Shown one piece after another: positions 20,901 to 32,710 of a stretch of 64,000 bases of DNA; within the stretch, counting starts at the first letter, position 1, and every line of letters starts with the position of its first letter. The notes under the pieces are model-generated. The model was given only the letters and a program-made list of their open reading frames with translations. It ran no database searches and was not told the DNA's origin. This stretch comes from Tupaia tana (lineage: Eukaryota > Chordata > Mammalia > Scandentia > Tupaiidae). The translations under genes and the position numbers were made by a program. Location of the stretch: positions 189,235,449-189,299,448 of the forward strand of contig JAKSZU010000006.1 in the NCBI GenBank assembly GCA_026018925.1, in the 5' to 3' direction.

Positions 20901-21079
20901 TTATTTGTGTAAACTTACTATTTAATATTAGTAATTATTAATTAACAAATTATGAACATAATTTAAACTTTATTTCTATTCTGTTTTGCTAATTGTTTTA
21001 GGTTAATTTATACTCTTCTATTCTTATTATACTGGTTGCCTAGTTTTTCTAGTCTGTCTACTTTAAGCTATAATAAAAA

Positions 21080-21215
21080 GGGCCGGCAGGTGGCATGGTG
21101 GTCAATGGTGCTGAACTCCTACATGGCCAACTGCAGTACAGGTCCTAGACCTGGCAGCCTGCTTTCTCACTAACCTCCCCACCACGCCCCATCTCTCTCT
21201 CTGGTCAAATTAAAA

Positions 21216-21250
<35 letters not shown>

Positions 21251-21256
21251 AGTTAA
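21080..21256 (+). mobile_element. tRNA-derived SINE, family B
   Basis: GGGCCGGCAGGTGGCATGGT gg..., CTCCTACATGGCC, CAGACCTGGCAG-like segment, CT-rich stretch, then GGTCAAATTAAAATAAATAA and ten or so AAAT units. Short body typical of family B. Confidence 0.92.
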
Positions 21257-21462
21257 ATAAAATGATTCTTTAAAATTTTTAAAACTTTACTGAAGAAAAT
21301 GTAAGTTTTACAGATAAATTCCAAATTTACTATGTTTTAGTGAAGTGAATACTCTTATATGCTTTAATTATTCAGCATGAATTAGAAGTTACAGCTTTAT
21401 CTACTCTACAAAAAGCATAATACCATAAAATTAAAAATTTATTTATTGAGGAATTCAATTAT

Positions 21463-21540
21463 ATGAGGAATCTTCCAAAAATTTATAGATAGATTTCAGT
21501 ATTTTTTGACCAAAATAAGTTTATACTTCATTTTCCATTT
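21463..21540. mobile_element. Mariner-like element fragment (second MITE family)
   Basis: AATCTTCCAAAAATTTATAG ...GACCAAAATAAGTTTATAC TTCATTTTCC matches the elements at 57905 and 63098. One end is incomplete. Confidence 0.5.
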
Positions 21541-21562
21541 TCTTTATTTATAGTTTGCTTTG

Positions 21563-21846
21563 TTTTTTAGAGAGAGAGATATTTTTGCTACAGGGCATGT
21601 GTGTTTGTCTGAGAGACAGATAGTGTACCTCTGAGAGACAAATAGAAACAGGGAGATAAAATGAAATATCACACCCTCCCGGGAAGATGGTCATGCCACA
21701 TTCCCTTCTATTCATTCTCCTCTTGGGATTTTGGGCATCCGGGCAATTGTGCCTGGTTTGTTTCAAGTTGCCAGGTCTAGGATTCAAACCACGGTCAGCC
21801 ATGTGGGAGTCTAGCGCCTTAACCTCTAATGCCACCTGTTGGTCCC
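21563..21846 (-). mobile_element. tRNA-derived SINE, family A, with local duplication
   Basis: ATTTTTGCTACAGGGCATGT, CATGCCACATTCCCTTC, and antisense head ending CACCTGTTGGTCCC. The GAGAGACA block is duplicated (about 21611-21647), making the copy ~20 bp longer than usual. Confidence 0.9.
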
Positions 21847-21910
21847 GACTTCCCTTTTCCATAAAATTTTTGAGATTCTCTGGTCAACTGGTGATTTCAC
21901 AACCCTAATT

Positions 21911-21912
<2 letters not shown>

Positions 21913-21957
<45 letters not shown>

Positions 21958-22130
21958 TATACATGCATATATACATATATATGTATATATATATGTATAT
22001 ACATATATATGCATATACATATACATATATACATATATATGTATATATGCATGCATATGTATATGTGTGTGTATATATATGTGTGTGTGTATATATATAT
22101 ATATGTGTATATATATATATATATACTTCA

Positions 22131-22161
<31 letters not shown>

Positions 22162-22163
22162 CT
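21913..22163. repeat. Complex (TA)n/(CA)n/(TATG)n microsatellite, about 250 bp
   Basis: Almost uninterrupted alternating purine-pyrimidine sequence. Open frames on both strands through it are artefacts of the repeat (Tyr/Ile/His-rich). Possible slippage and non-B-DNA hotspot. Confidence 0.95.
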
Positions 22164-22268
22164 TCAATGGCAATGAGATAAATAGGATGTTATCTCCTAG
22201 CAGGTCAAATTATATTGTCCCTATGAATGAGACCAATAAATAAACATTAGATCTCTCTCATATACAAG

Positions 22269-22546
22269 GAAAGCTTGGGACCAGCAGTTACTGTAATGGC
22301 TATGTCTTTGGATTCACACGTAGTTGACCGTGGTTCATGTCCCGGACCTGGCGCCTTAAAACTCATGCCAAGCATGTGTGCGTGTGTGTCCAAGATCCTG
22401 AGAAGGGAATGGAAGAGAAGGGATTGCGCCATGGCCCATCCCCCCTGGGGGTGATTTCTCGCTTTCTATCTCTCTGTCTCTCTGTCTGTCCGGCAAGTGC
22501 ACATGCCCTATAGCAAAAAACTCTCCAAATAAAAAAAGAGAAAGCT
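22269..22546 (+). mobile_element. tRNA-derived SINE, family A
   Basis: GGGACCAGCAGTTACTGTAA start at 22277 and CCCTATAGCAAAAAACTCTC end. Short duplication GAAAGCT on both sides. Body CCATCCCCCCTGGGGGTGAT intact. Confidence 0.94.
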
Positions 22547-23440
22547 CTATGAATATTGTGAATAAATTAGTTAACAACAATTTTTATAGAGACAGTAATT
22601 TTTGTGCATGAGTGTTTTATGTAAACAGAGAAAAATACAATATGATTTTCAACTTTCATTTCGATTGCAAAAACCAAATTAACAATGGAAACCTTACAAT
22701 TTTTGATCTACTAAACTTTTAAGGAAGTTTTAATTGAAAATTTGTTGCCAAACTAACAATATTAATTCTATAGCCTGAATCCATCCACCTTGCCTATATT
22801 TACATTTACTCTATAATTTTTAAGAAGAATCTTTCTTCTCGTGGTCCCGAATTTTTCTTATATTTCATTTTTGTTAATAAAGCTAAGAGGAAGTTCTTAG
22901 ATCTAAGGTTATATTCATGAGGCTTTAAAAATGGATCATATAAAACTATTTCTAAACAATAGCTATCATTACCACTATTAACACAACTACTGCTATAATT
23001 AATAAGCCAATCTGTAAAAAAATTGAGATTCTACAAGGAAAGAACACCTGTGCTTTCATAACTAACATCTCTGTTAACAGAAAAATACTTTCACTTAGAG
23101 TGTGTTTAGGTGGAGAATTAAAAAGTTAGAAAGAATTTACTGCAAAGCGAGGCTGATTCAGCAAAGTAGTGAGAGTACTAAGATGTAGGATTAACAGGTA
23201 AGATTGGAAAATCAGTTTATTATAGTAAGAATAAGCTGTTGTCAAAAGTCAGTTGGAATTTTTTAACAGTGATGATCTGCTTTGATTGAAGTACATTATA
23301 AAAATTTGTATTTTTTTAAAGGTTGTTTTGTTGTTCTAAGGCAAAAAGAGAGAAAGAGGAGAAGGCAAAGAAGAGGTATTAGAAGATCTTAAAAAAAATT
23401 ACGGTTATAAGGATGGAATTTGTTTTTTGAATAAATGTAA
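22547..23440. other. No gene or repeat recognised
   Basis: AT-rich sequence, stops in all frames, no element ends found. Confidence 0.4.
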
Positions 23441-23444
23441 GCTA

Positions 23445-23653
23445 TAGTGGTAACTAGTAGCAGTAGTTTAAGGTGTCTTGATCTCACATGGTCACATGGT
23501 TTGAGTCCTGGACCCAGTGGTTTAAAAAATATGCTGGGCATGTATGAATGTGTGCCCATGCATGTGTGCTCAAGACCTTGGTAGGAGAATAGAGGAAAAG
23601 GGATTATGGCATGCCGCTCCTCTTGGACAATGCTTTTTCATTTTCCATCTCTG

Positions 23654-23693
<40 letters not shown>

Positions 23694-23735
23694 GCAAGTG
23701 CATGCATTCTATAGCAAATGAGAAAACAAACAGAA
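23445..23735 (+). mobile_element. tRNA-derived SINE, family A, old, with (CT)n expansion
   Basis: TTTGAGTCCTGGACCCAGTG head, a locally duplicated GTGTGCCCATGCATGTGTGC segment, AAAGGGATTATGGCATGCC, a CT run at about 23656-23688, and end CATTCTATAGCAAATGAG. Confidence 0.85.
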
Positions 23736-24844
23736 AACAAGCTTTTATTAAAAGACAATGGTGGATATGAAGAAAACAAATGAAAATATGTATTTGATCA
23801 CCTGAGGAATACAGGCAGAGTAAAAAGTAGTAAAATTCAAGGGAATAAGTCTCATGAAAGAAGGAATTTCTGTAAAGAAAAAGCCTCCTTTTTGGGATAC
23901 TGCCTGGGGTTGAGGGTGGAAGAATGTGTAGGTTATAGGAAATGAATATTTTCAAAAGAAAGTCTATTGGCAGTTAAGAGCAGGATGTGGAGAATTTATA
24001 TATCAAGGAATAATCAGAGTCTTAAAGAATACACTGGTAAAATTTGAGAAAAAAGAAGATAGTGTCAGTTGAAGGCACTGGAGAAGAAGCTTATAGTATT
24101 ACGCACGCACACACACACACACATATAAAATCAATGTATAAATATAAATAATGTTATGATTTTAGATATAAAATAAAGGCATCGTAATAACATTCATGGT
24201 GACTGAGTGTAGCTGATAATTGGCTATATATTAAATAATTTATAACTTGTTGACTATGAAACCATGTTGGTCCCCACTATCAGAGTAATGCTCAAAAATA
24301 AGTAAAGTCCTTCTCAATAGATCTAATATCTATAGAGGAGTTAGAAACGGTACCACATCAGGTGGCTGAGAACCAATATTTTTCATTTCATTGTTCATTT
24401 CCTTTAAAGCCCTTGCAGTGGGTACAACGATAAGCAGAAAAGCTTGGCTTGGCACACCATGATTTGACAATTTGTATCAAATCAAACCGCATACGGCCTG
24501 TGGCTTTCTCTGTTTCATAGTGTTCTAATGCACTTTCCTTGGAATGGAATCCTTAGTGAACAAGATTCTTCTTCTAAAATGTATTAGAATGATAAAATAT
24601 AGTCGATGTATTTCGACTACTTCTATTTCCTACTTTCAACAAATTTGGTTTTGAAAAAAGAAAAATCTTTAGAAATAAAATTTCTTGTCATATTTTAAGA
24701 TAATAGGACAAAAATGTGATGAGGGTCATAATTGACCTCTTTTGTTTGGTTAAGGAACAAGATTCATGGGGTAAAACATATTTCCTTATTTTAATTTAAC
24801 TTTCAATAATAAGTATATATTATTCTCTGGTATTTACATATTTT
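23736..24844. other. No gene recognised; short (CA)n tract
   Basis: A (CA)n run is at about 24104-24123. The remainder is AT-rich with no recognisable product or element. Confidence 0.4.
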
Positions 24845-25110
24845 TGTTGCTTTTTTTGAGAGGTTTTTGCAATAGGGTGCATGAGCTCTCTGAAAAGACA
24901 GACAGACAGACAGAAAGTGAGATATCACTCCTGGGGAGCAGGGAGAAGGGCCATACAATTCCTTTTCCTCCACTCTTCTTTTGGGATCTTGGGCATGCAC
25001 ACACATGTGCCCGGTGTGAGTTTAAGCCACCGGGTCCAGGACTTGAACTGCACTTTACTATGTGGGAGTCCAGTGACATAACTATTACATCATCTGCTGG
25101 TCCTTGTTGC
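24845..25110 (-). mobile_element. tRNA-derived SINE, family A
   Basis: Element about 24852-25102 flanked by TTGTTGC. GAGAGGTTTTTGCAATAGGG start; the GACA-repeat block and antisense head (ATCTGCTGGTCC) are present. Confidence 0.92.
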
Positions 25111-26150
25111 AGGTTTTTTGATCCGTAGCATTTCTTTTTTTTATTCTGTCTTAGAGTTGTTGGTCTGCTTACATTACTCATCAGTTTTGAATGCTGTCAA
25201 CTTTTTCTACTAGACCCTTAAAATGTTCATTGTAGCTGTTTCTGATTTTATAAAATCCAAAATTTCTGTTATCTGAATCTTTTTCTGTTATTAGCTTTAT
25301 ATCTTAAAGATTTTGATTTTGGGGTTTTGTGGTTGTTTTTTTAACTTTTAATATACTATAAAAGTTTGTCATGATATATTGGGTAAAAGGACTTTGGTAA
25401 ATTGATCCTTTGTGATATGGTGGTAAGATACAGGAGGAGAGAAAGCGTTCTATAATTTTATGAATAGGTCTTAGTGATTTAGTGAAGTTGTGTTTCCAGG
25501 CTGTGAACTTCACAACTTCATCTCAACTTTTACTATACCCTAGGAGAGAAAGGATGGTTTATGGGACCTGGGTTTGAGAATTTCCCCTCTCCCACATGGA
25601 ACGAGAGGCAACTGGAGTTGAGTTTTTCCTTTTCCCCTGGTTGGTTATGCTCTAGTAAAACTCAAATAGGAGAGACTCTGGTAATATAGTTTCTCCTGAG
25701 AATAGGCCTTGGCTATTTTCTCTTCCTCCTACTGGAATCCTGAGGGGATTTTTCTCAGATATTCACTGTGAGAAACTTGGAAATCTTAAGAACGTAAAAC
25801 TCAAAGAAGTATAGGACTCCCTTAGAGTATTTAACTCTCAGACTTAGCTACATGAAGCTTTTAGCAATTCATCAATTACAGTTCAGGTTTTTCTAACCCA
25901 TACTAGTTTCTGAGAGATTTTGGCTTATGGATTTTTGCTCTGGAAGTTGTGATTTTCTGAATTCATTTGCCCGTCTCTAATTTGTCGCAGGGGGCAGTTG
26001 TCTGCCCTTTGACTTCTCTGTGGATCTAAGAAAAGTTGCTTAGTTTTTTTGATTGTTCACCCTTTTACTTATTCTTAGCATGGAGTAATGACTTCTAATC
26101 TTCATACATATTGAACCCCATACCAAAAGTCTTAAGTAAGTTCTGGTATA
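25104..26150 (-). mobile_element. L1M 3' UTR (antisense)
   Basis: TTGATCCGTAGCATTTCTTT, GGTCTGCTTACATTACTCAT, GAATGCTGTCAACTTTTTCT actagaccc and TTGTCATGATATATTGGGTA aaagga are landmarks of old L1M 3' UTRs in reverse. The distal part is more diverged and its boundary is approximate. Confidence 0.7.
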
Positions 26151-26208
26151 TTTAATTTTATAAGTGATTTATCCATTTCCTCTAAGTTTTCAAATTAGTT
26201 GCTATAAA

Positions 26209-26224
26209 GCTGACTACATTCTGT

Positions 26225-26264
<40 letters not shown>

Positions 26265-26384
26265 ATTTGACCAGAGAGGGAGGGAGAGAGAGAGAGAGAG
26301 ACCAGGACTTGAAACACAGTTAGCCATATAGGAGTCTAGTGCTCCTAACCACCATGCCACCTGCTGGCCCCTGCTGACTACATT
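26209..26384 (-). mobile_element. tRNA-derived SINE, family B, with target duplication
   Basis: Element about 26221-26372 between GCTGACTACATT repeats. (TTTA)n tail at 26223-26262, AAATTTGACCAGAGAGGGAG, GA run, and antisense head ending CACCTGCTGGCCCC. Confidence 0.95.
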
Positions 26385-27058
26385 GTTTAAAAAAAAAAAA
26401 AAAAATCTGAGTGGTTTATATCTAAACATAATGCATTTTCCTTATTTTACTTTCTTTTTTCTCTCTGCTGGTCAATGTTACCAAAGACATATCTATTTTA
26501 TTAAAGCAAGAAGAATAATATTAGAAGATAAGGTCAGAGTGGCATGTATTGGAGGAGGGAGTTCTGTATCCATTTAAGGCCATTAATATGATTTTGGCAT
26601 TCGCTAAGAATAAAACAGAAAGCCAAGAGGGGTTCACAGGGACATTTTCAGGCTCACTGAACCTGCTATCTTGCTTGCTGGGGATGTGACAATGGTGAGA
26701 ACAGAAATATCATTGGGAGGATATAACAGTAATCATCAAGAGAGAGATAGGCCACTGGGATCATAGTGGTAGACACAGAGGCAATAAAATATGACTAGTT
26801 CTTAAATGTAATTTAAAGACAGAATCAGTCATTGCATACAGATTAGATTAGATGTGTGACGTAAGAAAAAAGAATTATGTATAATCCAAAAATTTTGGCT
26901 TGAGTAAATGAATTGTATAAGGTAGCTGATAAAGGGTTGCTGACAGAAGAGCAGGTTTGTTGTCTGCCATAGTGGGTGTAACAGAAACTGAGTTACAGTC
27001 TTTTTCACTTTTCTTTTCTTATTCTCATGAAAGAAATAGGTAAACTTATGTTTTAAAA
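26385..27058. other. No gene recognised; A-rich start
   Basis: Starts with an 18-A run (26388-26405). No product or element recognised in the rest, including a 104-codon antisense open stretch that is AT-driven. Confidence 0.4.
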
Positions 27059-27059
27059 T

Positions 27060-27255
27060 AACAGCTTGGTAGCACAGTGATAACAAACTGCTAAGCAATG
27101 CTAGAACAAAGAGGAAAGTCATGGGTTTGGTTCCATGGTTCACCTATATATGATGGTCCCATATCTATGATGTTGGCTGGCTTGGAGTGGTTGGGAGGTG
27201 AAGAGCAGCATGGGGTCCTAATGAAAGTGCTTATCTTTTAGTCTTTCAGACAGAA
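27060..27255 (+). mobile_element. tRNA-derived SINE, family C
   Basis: AGCTTGGTAGCACAGTGATA acaa, GGGTTTGGTTCCATGGTTCA, GGCTGGCTTGGAGTGG and a TTATCTTTTAGTC end. Same plan as 39607-39862. Confidence 0.7.
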
Positions 27256-27903
27256 TTTTTAAAATTTATTTTAATTTTTGATTTGTACATAATCATTATA
27301 CATCTTCATAGGGTATGGTATGGCTTTTCAAAGCATTTGCGTACAGTGTATAATAATCAAATTAAGGCTATAGACATATACGTCTTATATTTGACATTGA
27401 CCATTGTGTTGTGTGTTTCACATTCAATAATATTTCTACTGGGACCAGCAGATGGTGTAATAGTTACATAGCTGGACTCTTATGTAGTTGACCACAGTTT
27501 GAGTCCCAGCACCTTAAAAGTCACTCCAGGTACATGTGCATGCATGCCCAAAATCCTGAGAGGAGAATAGAGAAGGGATTGTGGTGTGGCCATTCCCCCT
27601 TAGGGGTGATTTTGCGCTTCCTGAATCACTGTCTCTCATTAAGTACATGTGCTCTATAGCAAAAATTCTCTCTAAAAAATAAATAAAAATAACAGTTCTA
27701 CTAGGTCAAGTATATATTAAATTGTCAACAACATTTTTTATGCTGTTGTGGTACTCCGTCTCATAATTTATTCTACTTGTTTATATACATTTTTGTGTCT
27801 ATTATTTCCTCCCTAACCCTCTGACTCCCAACCTACCCCTTAGCTTTTATTTTGAATCTCTACTTCTTCCTACCCTCTTCCCCCATTTAGCATAATTTGT
27901 TCA
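27256..27903 (-). mobile_element. L1 3' UTR (antisense), split by a SINE
   Basis: TTTTGATTTGTACATAATCATTATACATC, GGGTATGGTATGGCTTTTC, CAGTGTATAATAATCAAATT and, after the SINE, CTATTATTTCCTCCCTAACC resemble an L1MA-type 3' UTR in reverse. Confidence 0.65.
27434..27702 (+). mobile_element. tRNA-derived SINE, family A, within an L1 3' UTR
   Basis: Element about 27441-27695 with TTCTACT on both sides. GGGACCAGCAGATGGTGTAA head; end GCTCTATAGCAAAAATTCTC then AAATAAATAAAAATAA. Confidence 0.93.
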
Positions 27904-29195
27904 AAAGAGTAGCATTCACACTGAGTCTAAATTGAAGTGGATTTACCCTATCACTGAGAAACACAGATGCGCATGAGACAGCAAAAAAAAATAAAAATAA
28001 AAAAAAAAAAAAAGTTACTACGTATAAATTACATAGTTTGTCATAACTAAGTAAAACATTTTCATACATATCCTGTGGCATTTCTAAAACCACTTCTCCA
28101 ATAGTCTAGATGATTTGAATTCAGCTCTTTTCATTAAAAAAATCTTGCCAGCAAGCATAAATGGCCCTTGACTTGACCCCCTCCTCTCAATTCTCCTCTA
28201 CCTTACAGATGCAGAAGTGCATTACAAAAATATATTTCTGCTCTTCTGTTCATCTTACCTCTAGTGTCATTTTCTAAAATTCTCTTCTCTCTCTAATAAT
28301 TTTCATATACTGCACATTTATTCTGCAGATTGAGAGAGTATTATTTAAATAATTTCTCTGTGGAAATCTTAAATCAAAATTCAGTCTTATCGGGGACAGG
28401 AGATTATTTCAACTGGATATGTGACTCAAATGACTTTTCAGGTGATTCAATTCAGAAGTTTAATGTGATGGTGTTACGCAGACATTGTTTAATTTGAATG
28501 TCTAACAGTTTTAAGTAGAAATGGGAAAAAAATGTTTTTCTGGATCAGATTAGACTAAAGTTAACCATGCCAACTTTCATTAATAAATGCTTCGAAGTTT
28601 TTCTATCCAAGCTATTTTCATTGTTTCCTGTTTCAGACAATATCCATTAAAAACAGGTGGCCTTTTGAAATACAAAGCTTATGAGAATTTAAAGATATCT
28701 CAGGAGAATAAGATTTAACACTGTAAAAATGTCCCCCCAAAGTATGTCCTTTAATGTTGTATACATACTTAAACCAACTTTATAGGTTTTTAATAAAAGT
28801 TTTGATAAATCTGAATTTTAATAAAAGTCTTATATTATTACTATCTAAAATAAAGGTAGAAGACCTAGCTCAGATTATGTGAAAGAAATTATGAACAGGT
28901 GCTTTATAACACAATTTTGTTTTATAAAGTGTTTAATCAATGCATTATTAAAACAGTACAGTTTGTAATGCCACCTAGTGGATTTCTGAGTGCAAAATGC
29001 CCCTTGAGTATAAATAATATATAATATAAAGCATATGCATAAAGAATGCTAATCCAATCTTACATATTTATAGAGTTTACCCCCTTCACCTTCTCTCTCC
29101 AGTCTTTACCTTAAGATATAAAGCATTTACTCTAAGATATAAAGCATTAAATATTTAAAACCATTGAATTGGGACAGAAAGAGAAGAAAAAGTAT
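27904..29195. other. No gene or repeat recognised
   Basis: An A-rich stretch sits at 27984-28013. A 68-codon antisense open stretch there is poly-Phe from the A run. No element ends found. Confidence 0.4.
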
Positions 29196-29499
29196 CTCTT
29201 AGAAGTTTATTTTTTATTAATTTATTTACTTTTTTTGAGAGGTTTTTGCTACAGGGCGTGTGCACTTGCCAGACAGACAGAGAGAGACAGAGAGATAGAA
29301 GGTGAGAAATCATCCCCCAGGGAGGATGGCCACGCTGCAATCCCTTCTCCTCCATTCTCCTCTCGGGATCTTGGGCACGCACGCACATGCGCCTGGCGTG
29401 AGTTTCAAGCCACCGGGTCCGGGACACGAACTGCGGTCGACTATATGGGAGTCCAGCGACATAGCCATTATGCTAACTGCTGGTCCCTCTTAGAAGTTT
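29196..29499 (-). mobile_element. tRNA-derived SINE, family A, with target duplication
   Basis: Element about 29209-29486 between CTCTTAGAAGTTT repeats. TTTGAGAGGTTTTTGCTACA start and antisense head ending ACTGCTGGTCC; CpG-rich centre. Confidence 0.96.
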
Positions 29500-30325
29500 C
29501 TATTTAAGTTTACTGTAGGTGAAGAATGTTTGAATTGAATCTCAGAAATAATAGGAATATATCTGGCACAAATATTTTCACATACACACACACACAAACA
29601 CATATATGATAAATTAAGCCATTGTATGTTAAACCTTTAATTTTCAGCTTCATGTAAAATTTCCTGGATAACTATAAAACTGTGATTTGTAAATCTGGCT
29701 GTGCATCAAAAATCTCTGATTAGAAATTTCCAAGGATAAAGTCCAAGAATGTGTATCTCTGCAAAACTCTGCAAGTTATTATGATATATAATTATGGCTG
29801 ATAATTGCAGCCGTAAATCATTATCGAGACTCAGAGACTGATTTGCAGATTCCCTAAAACTAGACAAATGAATCCACAAAAATGAGTGTTACACCAAGGT
29901 TCAACTGTGACTCTTTCAATTACTGACCTTTCACAACTCAACAGTCATAAGTCTTATCAATAAAATTGCTAAAACCTTAATTCTACTGAATTATTTCTCT
30001 CCTTTTGTGATTACTTCAGCTGAAGTCTTTCTAATTTCTTTCTCTGAACTGGGAGCCCGTTGACTCCCTACAGTCCATTTCCTCTCTTGAATAACGAAGT
30101 CATCATTTTAAAATATAATATTTTGTACTATTATTGTTATTCTTAAGACCTTTTAAGTGACTTTCAAAATAAAGTTCTTGTATTTTAACAGAATTATTTC
30201 TGTAGGACTCTTCAGAAATTCACCTGGCTTAGAACATTTGTAATGAAATTTATCAAAGTACCCTTAAAAGATACAAATTAAACAAAATAATGTGTAATCA
30301 TGGAAAGAAATTGTGTTCTGTTCAT
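29500..30325. other. No gene recognised; short (CA)n tract
   Basis: ACACACACACACAAACACA at about 29583-29602. No product or named element in the rest. Confidence 0.4.
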
Positions 30326-30619
30326 CAAGGCAAGTTGTTTTTTTTTTTTTTTTTCTCTTTTTTCTTTTTTTTTGAAAGAGAGATTTTTGCTATAAGGCAT
30401 GCACACTCACTGGAGAGACAGACAGAAAGCAAAAACTAACTCCTGAGGGGGAATGGCCACGCTGCAATCCCTTCTCCTCTATTTTCCCCTCAGGATTTTG
30501 ACCTCGCACGCACATGCACCCGGCATGAGTTTCAAGCCACAGGTCTGGACTCAAAACCATGGTCAGTCATGTAGGAGTCCCGCAATGTAATCATTCTGCC
30601 ATCTGCTGGTTCCAAGGCA
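30326..30619 (-). mobile_element. tRNA-derived SINE, family A
   Basis: Element about 30333-30612 with CAAGGCA on both sides. T-rich tail, GAGAGATTTTTGCTATAAGG, antisense head ATCTGCTGGTTCC. Confidence 0.92.
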
Positions 30620-30717
30620 GCATGATTTTTATTATATCTATACTTCATATTTTCCCTATCAGATAAAAGTTATTCATTATTTTACTAAATGTTGCATCAT
30701 GAATTAAAAACTCCAAG

Positions 30718-31000
30718 ATAAGAGAGTTATTATTTTTTTTTTTTGAGAGGTTTTTGCTATAGGGTACATGCGCTCACCAGACAGAGAGAGACAAAAATAG
30801 AAAGCGAGAAATCACCCCCCAGGGAGGATGGCCACGCCACAATCCCTTCTCCTCCATTTTCCTCTCAGGATCTTGGGCACACACGCACACGCGCCCGGTG
30901 TGAGTTTAAGCCACCAGGTCCGGGACTCGAATCACTGTTGACTACATGGGAGTTCAGCGATATAACCATTACGCAAACTGCTGGTCCCAATAAAAGAGTT
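30718..31000 (-). mobile_element. tRNA-derived SINE, family A, left arm of a head-to-head pair
   Basis: Element about 30729-30989 with ATAAGAGAGTT and ATAAAAGAGTT flanks. Full-length. Its head faces the head of the next SINE only ~28 bp away. Confidence 0.94.
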
Positions 31001-31016
31001 CTAAAACTATATTGCT

Positions 31017-31258
31017 GGGACCAGCAGATGGCATAATGGTTAAGGTGCTGAACTTCCATATGGCTGACCATGATTCAAGTCCCAGACCTGGTGACTTAAA
31101 ACTCATATCAGGTGTGATTGTGCATGTGCCCAATATCCCAAGAGGAGAATGGAGAAGAAGGGATTGTAATGTGACCATCCCCCCTTGGGGATAATTTCTT
31201 ACTTTTTCTCTCTCTGACAAGTGCACACTCCTATAGCTAAAATCTCTCTAAAATAAAT
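31017..31258 (+). mobile_element. tRNA-derived SINE, family A, right arm of a head-to-head pair
   Basis: GGGACCAGCAGATGGCATAA TGGTTAAGG head, GGGATTGTAATGTGACC body, CTATAGCTAAAATCTCTC end, then AATAATAATAATAA tail. Target duplication not certain. Confidence 0.93.
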
Positions 31259-31815
31259 AATAATAATAATCATATTTCTTAGTGTAAATACATTCATTAT
31301 AAGTATAGACATTTCATACCATATATTATAGCTAAATCAGGGTGATTCAAGTTTAAATAGTTATATTTGTTAAGAAAGTTTGATTTATTGTGAAATAAAC
31401 AACTCTCAATATTGGTTACCACAAGAATTATGAATTATTTTTTGTTTGTGTTCAATGACTATTTGGGGTTAACTTTTACCACAGTTATCACTCTTGAGAT
31501 GAGAATTACACTAGTATTGCCATTATCTAAGGCATTGCTGGTAACCATAATGGGAGAAAATGTGTGTGAAATATATTCACTGGCTCTTAAAGTTTCTCAG
31601 TGTCACGAACACCCCTTCCACTCACTTTTCATTAGTCAAAACAAAACATGGCAAATGCTGAAGAAAAAAATACAATGAAGAGTATCTGAAAGGAATGATG
31701 GCTGGACTATTTATGACCTGTCTAATGTCTAATACTTTGCTGAAGAACCTGAAATTGGAGCCATATATTTATAATTACAGGTAAATAAGTAAATAAACCT
31801 TGTATACCTCTAATT
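31259..31815. other. No gene or repeat recognised
   Basis: An 88-codon open stretch (31412-31678) has no recognisable domain or supporting signals and is probably chance. Confidence 0.35.
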
Positions 31816-31896
31816 TTCTCTCTCTCTCTCCTCTCTCTCTCTCTCTGTCACTCATGTTTTACATAATAATTAATAATGTTTTGGGAATTGACTTAC

Positions 31897-31942
<46 letters not shown>

Positions 31943-31962
31943 AGATAGATAGATAGATAGGT
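31816..31962. repeat. (CT)n and (CT)n-(ATCT)n-(AGAT)n microsatellites
   Basis: CT runs at about 31817-31847 and 31900-31932; the second passes into ATCT units and then AGAT units (31941-31960), so the tetranucleotide part can fold back on itself. Confidence 0.95.
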
Positions 31963-32710
31963 ATTTCTAGAATTTGATACTAAATACCCATTACAATATT
32001 AGAGTTGAGAAAAACATATAAATATCACCCACTTGGTGTGTCCCTAGATAGATAGTGTCTATTTATCTATTAAAGTGGAATACACTAAAGCTATATCATC
32101 TTTATTAAGTACATCACAAAGGAGAAAGAAAAGGTTATACAACAGGCATTATACAAAGCTGTGTATATGAGAAAAGGAGAATTTAGACTTATAAGTTAGT
32201 CTGGAACAAGACAGTTCTTAATAGGTTGAAAGCAATTTTGAATCTATCCCAATATAAATAAAGCTTCAGGGGAATTGTCTGAGGAGGATGAGAGTGATGT
32301 GTTCCTGTTTCCTTGTCCTACTCAGGGTAGAAATGCACAGCCAGAGAAAATATTGTTAATCCAAACATTAAATGTCACTACTAAATATAGTACGGGTTCA
32401 TATAAAATGCAAAAATAGAAACAATTCATTATTGTGTACAATGAGCTTCACTCTATCCTGTCAACCTGTGTTACTCTCATTTTAGAGCTTTCTGCACATA
32501 TTTAATCAGTGTCAGACTTTTTTTTAATACTAAGAATTCATTTGAGGTATGTTTTAATGCACAATTATTATCTGGGCAAACCAGCTAGATTTAATTATAA
32601 TTTTGGCTTATTTTTAAACAATATTGTACTGTTATATGATATATCTCTCCATGAAAGACTTTAGCCAGTAAAAAAGAGAAAAATAATCACAGAATTAAGA
32701 AAGGCAAAAA
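31963..32710. other. No gene or repeat recognised
   Basis: Stop-rich AT sequence without recognisable element. Confidence 0.4.

Noticed and set aside
21826-22243. Tyr/Ile-rich open frames of 72-134 codons on both strands
   Set aside because: Pure product of the TA/CA microsatellite; both strands and several frames stay open.
31412-31678. 88-codon open frame in otherwise unassigned DNA
   Set aside because: Length is within chance expectation for AT-rich DNA of this size; no domain, splice context or promoter that I can support.
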